In this document: positions 59,806 through 64,000 of the stretch, in pieces | How positions within the stretch are numbered: position 1 is the stretch's first letter | Layout: each line of letters opens with the position of its first letter | Source of the DNA: Thiocapsa imhoffii | GTDB taxonomy: Bacteria > Pseudomonadota > Gammaproteobacteria > Chromatiales > Chromatiaceae | Direction: 5' to 3' | Length of the DNA: 64,000 nucleotides | NCBI RefSeq assembly: GCF_016583985.1 | Contig: NZ_NRSD01000001.1 | Location: forward strand, 248,001-312,000 | Translations under genes and position numbers: made by a program | The notes under the pieces: generated by a model | What the model saw: only the letters and a program-made list of their open reading frames with translations | What the model was told of the DNA's origin: nothing | The model's database searches: none

Positions 59806-60240
59806 GTGGCTATCGTTAGAAAAAGTGCGCTCGTCCCCTATTCGGCCTCGCAGATGTTCGACCTCGTCTACGACGTCGGGGCCTATCCCGAGTTCTTGCC
59901 CTGGTGTCACAAGACGCGTGTGATTTCCGAATCTGACGAAAAGATTTGCGGTCAGATCGAGGTGGCACGCATGGGCATCCGGCAAACCTTCAGCACCTGT
60001 AACCGCTTCGAGCGTGATCGCAGCATGAACATCGACTTGCTCGACGGTCCGTTTCGCAAATTGGTGGGTGGTTGGCGCTTTATCCCGTTGCGTGAGGATG
60101 CCTCGAAGGTTGAGTTGGAATTGGAATTCGAGTTCTCCGGCCACTTAATCGACAAGGCCTTCGGGGCTGTCTTCCATCAAATTGCCAACACCCTTGTGGA
60201 TGCCTTCTGTCGGCGTGCCGAGAGCGTTTATGGCAACTGA
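59806..60240 (+). CDS. ratA: Ribosome association toxin RatA / START-like ubiquinone-binding protein
   Basis: A 144-residue START-domain protein of the RatA/COQ10 family. E. coli RatA can block 50S-30S association; COQ10 homologues bind ubiquinone and help respiration. The product from the GTG at 59806 reads VAIVRKSALVPYSASQMFDL, then VYDVGAYPEFLPWCHKTRVI, and near the end LEFEFSGHLIDKAFGAVFHQ, all diagnostic. The frame upstream of the GTG has no similarity. Overlaps ratB by 11 bases (ratB ATG at 60230), so the pair is translationally coupled. Whether it acts as a toxin or as a quinone-binding protein here is open. Confidence 0.95.
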   Translation: MAIVRKSALVPYSASQMFDLVYDVGAYPEFLPWCHKTRVISESDEKICGQIEVARMGIRQTFSTCNRFERDRSMNIDLLDGPFRKLVGGWRFIPLREDASKVELELEFEFSGHLIDKAFGAVFHQIANTLVDAFCRRAESVYGN

Positions 60241-60559
60241 TTATCTTCAGGTCACCCTCGTCCATGTCGGGCGGGAGGCGCAATTTCAGCGATCCTTCGA
60301 GGTGCAACAGGGGAGCCACATCAGCGAGGTGATTGCGCAGTCGGGTGTTCTCGATGTGTGTCCCGAGATCGACCTGAGCGTCAACCAAGTCGGGATCTTT
60401 GGGAAAGTCGCGAAATTAGAGCAGGTCGTGGCCGATGGCGACCGGGTCGAAATCTACCGTCCGTTGATCGCCGATCCAAAGCAAGCGCGCAAGAAGCGCG
60501 CCGCGGAAGGCCGGCCACCGCGCAAGGGAGCGTCCGAGGCCGCATCAGCGGATGGGTAG
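60230..60559 (+). CDS. ratB: RnfH family protein RatB
   Basis: A 109-residue ubiquitin-like-fold protein of the RnfH/UPF0125 family. ATDYLQVTLVHVGREAQFQR at the N-terminus, then VEVQQGS-like start of the beta-grasp core (FEVQQGSHISEVIAQSGVLD), ending with NQVGIFGKVAKLEQVVADGD followed by RVEIYRPLIADPK. The last 30 residues are basic and Ala-rich (ARKKRAAEGRPPRKGASEAA). The ATG at 60230 lies inside the end of ratA. Conserved partner of ratA; biochemical role not established. It converges with bamE. Confidence 0.93.
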   Translation: MATDYLQVTLVHVGREAQFQRSFEVQQGSHISEVIAQSGVLDVCPEIDLSVNQVGIFGKVAKLEQVVADGDRVEIYRPLIADPKQARKKRAAEGRPPRKGASEAASADG

Positions 60560-60625
60560 GCCATGTTCCGGAAACCACGCCACGGCAGGGGGGCGGGCGT
60601 CCGCTGGACTCAGCGACCGCGGATC

Positions 60626-60687
60626 GCAAAGTCTTTGGGCCACGCTCAAGTCCTCCCGAACGGTCCCGCTGGGGGGCAGGACTTTGC
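60626..60687. other. Alternative hairpin pair between convergent ratB and bamE
   Basis: AGGACTTTGC (60678-60687) can pair either with GCAAAGTC (60626-60633) or with AAGTCCT (60648-60654), giving two mutually exclusive stems. It may be a shared transcription-end structure. Confidence 0.35.
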
Positions 60688-60707
60688 GGAATGCGCCATC
60701 GCGCCCG

Positions 60708-61199
60708 TCAATCCGCGCGTTCGAGTCCGATGGCATTCAACGTTCGTGTGAGCAAGCTACGACGTTGTTCTTGATCCGGGACGGAGACGATGGTGTCTTC
60801 CGGAATACGGGCTTGCGCGCGGGCCGGATTGGGCTGGAGGTCGCCATCGACTCTGACGAGTTCGTCGTCTTGAAAGTGCAGCGTCAACTGACGAATCTCC
60901 ATGGGATTGTGTCCCCGGCGGATCGTGTAGGTGTAGTCCCAACGGTCAGCCTGAAAGAAGTCCATCAGTAAGGGCGTGCCCAGCACAAACTGTACTTGGC
61001 GCTTATTCATCCCGAGTTCGAGTTGATCCACCATCTCATCGGTGATGATATTGCCCTGTTGCACCGTCATCCTGTAGACGAAGGGGAGATCCGCCAGCAG
61101 TGACTCCCGGTTCTCGTCGGACCTCCTGTCCTTTGAGCAGCCGATGGTGACGAGCACGCCTAGGCAGCAGAGCAGTGGGAGTGAGAGCGGTTTTGGCAT
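60708..61199 (-). CDS. bamE: Outer membrane protein assembly factor BamE
   Basis: Lipoprotein of the BAM complex that inserts outer-membrane barrels. The 163-residue precursor starts at the ATG at 61199 (MPKPLSLPLLCCLGVLVTIG), with the lipobox VTIGC. The SmpA/OmlA domain is clear: RMTVQQGNIITDEMVDQLEL, GMNKRQVQFVLGTPLLMDFF and RWDYTYTIRRG, matching the BamE pattern QGNxLtxexvxqLkxGMtkxQVxxlLGtPl. It is divergent from fur and convergent with ratAB, as in pseudomonads (omlA-fur). The C-terminal 40 residues are longer than in E. coli BamE. Confidence 0.96.
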   Translation of the reverse strand: MPKPLSLPLLCCLGVLVTIGCSKDRRSDENRESLLADLPFVYRMTVQQGNIITDEMVDQLELGMNKRQVQFVLGTPLLMDFFQADRWDYTYTIRRGHNPMEIRQLTLHFQDDELVRVDGDLQPNPARAQARIPEDTIVSVPDQEQRRSLLTRTLNAIGLERAD

Positions 61200-61595
61200 G
61201 TCTTTGAACCTAGGGAGGCGGACCGCTTGGCGGATCGTCACCGAGTGTTTGATCAATCGACGGTCGTGTGCAGTCGGGTGATCCACTCGGAGCATGAGAT
61301 CAGGGTGACCGCCAAGGCATCCCGCGTGCGGCGTTGGGAACGAGTTTCGGACCGTGCGCGAATCGGCAACCCAGTCGAACGCCCCCGATCAGTGGAGGCC
61401 GAGCCATCGCACAGCTCGACAAGCCTGTCGGTGGATGGGTGCGACGACCGATCCGGGTCGGTGAAGCGGCACGGTGATCACGATCAGCGACATGATACCG
61501 CAGCGTTCGCATCGGATCATCGGGCAACACGTCATCTGAGTGCCCATGGGGTGACTCGGCAGGTGCGCGAAAACCACGGGCGGGGGGGATTAGAG
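61200..61595. other. 396-base divergent region between bamE and fur
   Basis: No supported gene. A long in-frame extension of fur through this region (from 61227) shows no similarity and is taken as chance. I searched for a Fur box (GATAATGATAATCATTATC-like) and saw none. Promoters of bamE and fur must lie here but I could not place them. Confidence 0.5.
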
Positions 61596-62024
61596 GTGGA
61601 AATCGATCAGATCAAACAAGCAGGACTCAAGGTCACGGCGCCACGCGTGGCAATTCTGACCATCCTGGAGAACTGTGGTAAGCGCCATCTGAGCGCCGAG
61701 GATGTGTATAAGGAACTGCTCAACAGAGGGGAGGAAATCGGGCTCGCGACCGTTTATCGGGTGCTCACACAATTCGAGGGCGCGGGCCTGGTGTGCCGGC
61801 GCCATTTCGAAACCGGACAGTCGGTGTTCGAGCTCAATAGTGGCGAGCACCATGATCACCTCGTCTGTATCAAGTGCGGAAAGGTCGTGGAGTTCTGCGA
61901 TCCAGTGATCGAGGAACGCCAGGCGAGGATCGCATCGGAGCATGGATTTCGGATCGAAGATCACTCCTTGGTGCTCTATGGGGTCTGTGCGGGTTGCGAG
62001 ACCAGGAAGCCTGCGTCGGTTTGA
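61596..62024 (+). CDS. fur: Ferric uptake regulator
   Basis: Iron-responsive repressor of iron uptake genes, 142 residues. The start is the GTG at 61596 (first residues MEIDQIKQAGLKVTAPRVAI), preceded by GGGGGGA 7 bases upstream; no ATG fits. The winged helix covers residues 10-80 (HLSAEDVYKELLNRGEEIGL, ATVYRVLTQFEGAGLVCRRH). The regulatory metal site is in NSGEHHDHLVCIKCGKVVEF (HHDH and CxxC), with a second C-terminal CxxC (YGVCAGCETRK) for structural zinc. The pattern is classical Fur, not Zur or PerR. Divergent from bamE. Confidence 0.96.
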   Translation: MEIDQIKQAGLKVTAPRVAILTILENCGKRHLSAEDVYKELLNRGEEIGLATVYRVLTQFEGAGLVCRRHFETGQSVFELNSGEHHDHLVCIKCGKVVEFCDPVIEERQARIASEHGFRIEDHSLVLYGVCAGCETRKPASV

Positions 62025-62249
62025 GCAGGCGCAGGCATTGCGGTTGCGGATTTGAGCGGGGCGCGCGTTGCCGGTGCTGGGCTGGCGGTGCCAGGTTTCC
62101 CGTTGTACGGGGATCATGCCCGGTGAGCCGACGTGGATCTGATGCGCTCGGCGTCGTGCTTGATAGCTACTTGCACTGGTGCCGCGATGCCCATTGCGAT
62201 GGACCACTGACTCGGGGTAAGCGCATCGGGGCAATGGCGGGTGTCAGGA

Positions 62250-64000
62250 TCAGGCCGCCGGCCTCGGTCCGACGAGCTGCCCGATGATGCGCCCAATGTG
62301 GGTGATCCGCTGTGCTGGGTCGGACATGTCGCAATAGAACCGCAGCGTGTCGGCACCGTCGAGCTTGAACTCTTTCGGACGCTGTTGAACCAGGCGAATC
62401 AGGTTTGTTGGATCGACCTTCGGGTGCTCTTCGAACAGGATGCGCCCGCTCATGGGGCCAGCCTCGATCTTGCGAATCCCATGTGGTTGGACCTCGAGCT
62501 TCAATTGGGTGATGGCGATGAGGTTGCGTGCGGGCTCGGGCAAGAGACCGAACCGATCGATCATCTCGACCTGGAGTTCCTTGAGCTCAGCGGTGGACGT
62601 CGCACTGGCGATGCGTTTGTACATCACCAGACGCGCATGGACATCAGGCAGATAATCATTCGGCAAGATGGCGGGCACGCCGAGGTCGATCTCGGCACCA
62701 TGACTGAGCGGCCGGTCGAGTTCGGGCGTCCGCCCGGCCTTCAGGGCTTGGACGGCACGTTCCAACAGATCCATGTAGAGTGAGAAGCCAACCTCGTGGA
62801 TCTGTCCGGATTGTTCGTCACCGAGGAGTTCGCCGGCGCCGCGGATCTCCAAGTCATGAGTCGCTAAGGTGAAGCCCGCGCCAAGATCTTCCATCGACTC
62901 GATCGCCTCGAGTCGTTTCTTGGCATCCGCCGTGATGGCCGTACTTGGAGGGGTGATCAAGTAGGCGTAGGCGCGATGGTGTGAGCGCCCGACCCGCCCC
63001 CGCAGTTGATGCAATTGCGCCAGACCGAGCTGATCAGCGCGGTTGATGACGATGGTGTTGGCGCTCGGCACATCAATGCCGCTCTCGATGATGGTGGTAC
63101 ACACGAGCAGATTGAAGCGCTGGTGGTAAAAGTCCCGCATCACCCGTTCCAGATCGCGCTCACGCATCTGACCGTGCGCGACCTGGACGCGGGCCTCGGG
63201 GATGAGGGCCTCAAGCTTTTGGGCCTGGTTCTCGATGGTCTCCACCTTGTTGTGGAGGAAGTAGACTTGCCCGCCGCGTTTGAGTTCGCGCAGCACCGCC
63301 TCCTGGATCAAGCCATCGTTCCAAGGGCTAACGAAGGTCTTAATGGGATGACGTTCCACCGGCGGGGTGGCAATGATGGATAGGTCGCGCAAACCGGACA
63401 TGGCCATGTTCAGCGTCCGCGGGATCGGCGTGGCCGTCAACGTCAGGACATCGACCTCGCTGCGCAGGCTCTTGAGCTGTTCCTTGTGACGGACTCCGAA
63501 ACGGTGTTCCTCGTCGATGATGGCAAGCCCTAAATGCTTGAAGCGGATGTCTGACTGCAGCAGCTTGTGCGTCCCGACCAGGATGTCGATGGTGCCCTGG
63601 GCGAGCCCCTGCAAAATCGCTTTCTGCTCCTTCGCCGAGCGAAAGCGTGACAGGCTTTCGATCTTGATCGGCCAATCGGCGAAGCGATCGGAGAAATTCT
63701 CGAAATGCTGTTGCGCAAGCAGCGTGGTGGGGACGAGCACCGCGACCTGCTGACCACCCTGAACAGCGACGAAGGCCGCGCGCATCGCGACTTCGGTCTT
63801 GCCGAAACCGACATCACCACAGACCACACGATCCATCGGTTTGGTGTCTGCCATATCCGCTAGCACGGACTCGATGGCGCGGAGTTGGTCCGGCGTTTCC
63901 TCGAATGGAAAGGCGGCCGCGAAGACCGCGTATTCCTCGGCTGGGGCCGGAAAGGCGATCCCTTGGCGCGCGGCGCGGCGGGCATAGATATCCAGCAACT
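62250..64000 (-). CDS. mfd: Transcription-repair coupling factor Mfd, C-terminal part (cut by window edge)
   Basis: A translocase that dislodges stalled RNA polymerase and recruits UvrA to the lesion. The last 583 codons are in the window; the N-terminal UvrB-like and RNA-polymerase-binding parts lie outside. Visible are the RecG-like helicase motifs: Walker A DRVVCGDVGFGKTEVAMRAA, DEEHRFG (motif II), TLTATPIPRTLNMAMSGLRD (motif III), GRVGRSHHRAYAYL (motif VI). Also present are the TRCF C-terminal domain (EVGFSLYMDLLERAVQALKA) and its end. The gene product acts with UvrA, so the tandem UvrA 42 kb away is a relevant partner candidate. It ends 225 bases after fur, convergent. Confidence 0.97.
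   Translation of the reverse strand, partial: LLDIYARRAARQGIAFPAPAEEYAVFAAAFPFEETPDQLRAIESVLADMADTKPMDRVVCGDVGFGKTEVAMRAAFVAVQGGQQVAVLVPTTLLAQQHFENFSDRFADWPIKIESLSRFRSAKEQKAILQGLAQGTIDILVGTHKLLQSDIRFKHLGLAIIDEEHRFGVRHKEQLKSLRSEVDVLTLTATPIPRTLNMAMSGLRDLSIIATPPVERHPIKTFVSPWNDGLIQEAVLRELKRGGQVYFLHNKVETIENQAQKLEALIPEARVQVAHGQMRERDLERVMRDFYHQRFNLLVCTTIIESGIDVPSANTIVINRADQLGLAQLHQLRGRVGRSHHRAYAYLITPPSTAITADAKKRLEAIESMEDLGAGFTLATHDLEIRGAGELLGDEQSGQIHEVGFSLYMDLLERAVQALKAGRTPELDRPLSHGAEIDLGVPAILPNDYLPDVHARLVMYKRIASATSTAELKELQVEMIDRFGLLPEPARNLIAITQLKLEVQPHGIRKIEAGPMSGRILFEEHPKVDPTNLIRLVQQRPKEFKLDGADTLRFYCDMSDPAQRITHIGRIIGQLVGPRPAA

Noticed and set aside
61227..61595. Long N-terminal extension of Fur
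   Set aside because: No similarity to Fur, basic low-quality sequence; a GTG with strong ribosome binding site at 61596 gives the normal Fur N-terminus.

Overview
The window is GC-rich, densely coded bacterial chromosome and almost entirely core genome. I saw no rRNA, tRNA, CRISPR array, transposase, integrase or phage module. The best lineage marker is a high-potential iron-sulfur protein at 52568-52936. It has a Tat signal, a predicted 85-residue mature chain, and cysteines at mature positions 43, 46, 63 and 77, which is the layout of the Allochromatium vinosum protein. Together with the gammaproteobacterial gene orders (clpS-clpA/infA/bpt/aat, mnmA-hflD-purB, rlmE-ftsH-glmM, ratA-ratB/bamE/fur) this suggests a purple sulfur bacterium of the Chromatiaceae. 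The lineage call is an inference; no marker gene search was possible.

Layout, 0-21 kb: the 5' end of hemF; a small secreted protein; a penicillin-acylase-family gene broken by an in-frame TAA; a typA-pip-dtd block; malate synthase G (glcB); a seven-bladed WD40 protein; an acetolactate-synthase-type enzyme with an unusual four-cysteine insert; a membrane-anchored Ala/Glu/Pro-rich protein; a UspA protein; and a double-length (four-ATPase) UvrA translationally coupled to a diguanylate cyclase.

21-33 kb: a small secreted peptide too short for normal gene calling; a membrane sensor that joins a periplasmic Cache-like region to a cytoplasmic Schlafen/AlbA_2-like domain; a PH-domain protein; pepA; lptG without an adjacent lptF; an RDD protein; a FixL/FixJ-like two-component pair followed by a DRE-TIM aldolase; and an unknown protein.

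33-43 kb: an OmpA-like protein whose 3' region is a chain of perfect hairpins ending in a textbook terminator; mnmA-hflD-acnA-purB on the minus strand, divergent from icd; and a cold-shock gene with a clear sigma70 promoter and a roughly 95-nt leader.

43-52 kb: an N-degron cluster in which clpS-clpA (adaptor and unfoldase) faces aat and bpt (the two bacterial aminoacyl-protein transferases) with infA between; then a FemAB-like acyltransferase, trxB, a Na+/H+ antiporter and an NlpC/P60 lipoprotein.

52-64 kb: the HiPIP gene with its own terminator, an unknown multi-pass membrane protein, rlmE-ftsH-glmM, an NSS-family transporter, ratA-ratB facing bamE, fur divergent from bamE, and the 3' part of mfd running off the window.

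The most unusual items are the Cache-AlbA_2 fusion sensor with its small secreted neighbour, the structured 3' region of the OmpA-like gene, the four-cysteine insert in the ALS-type enzyme, the tandem UvrA, and the nonsense-interrupted acylase. None is proved to be a new system; each is described with a decisive test.
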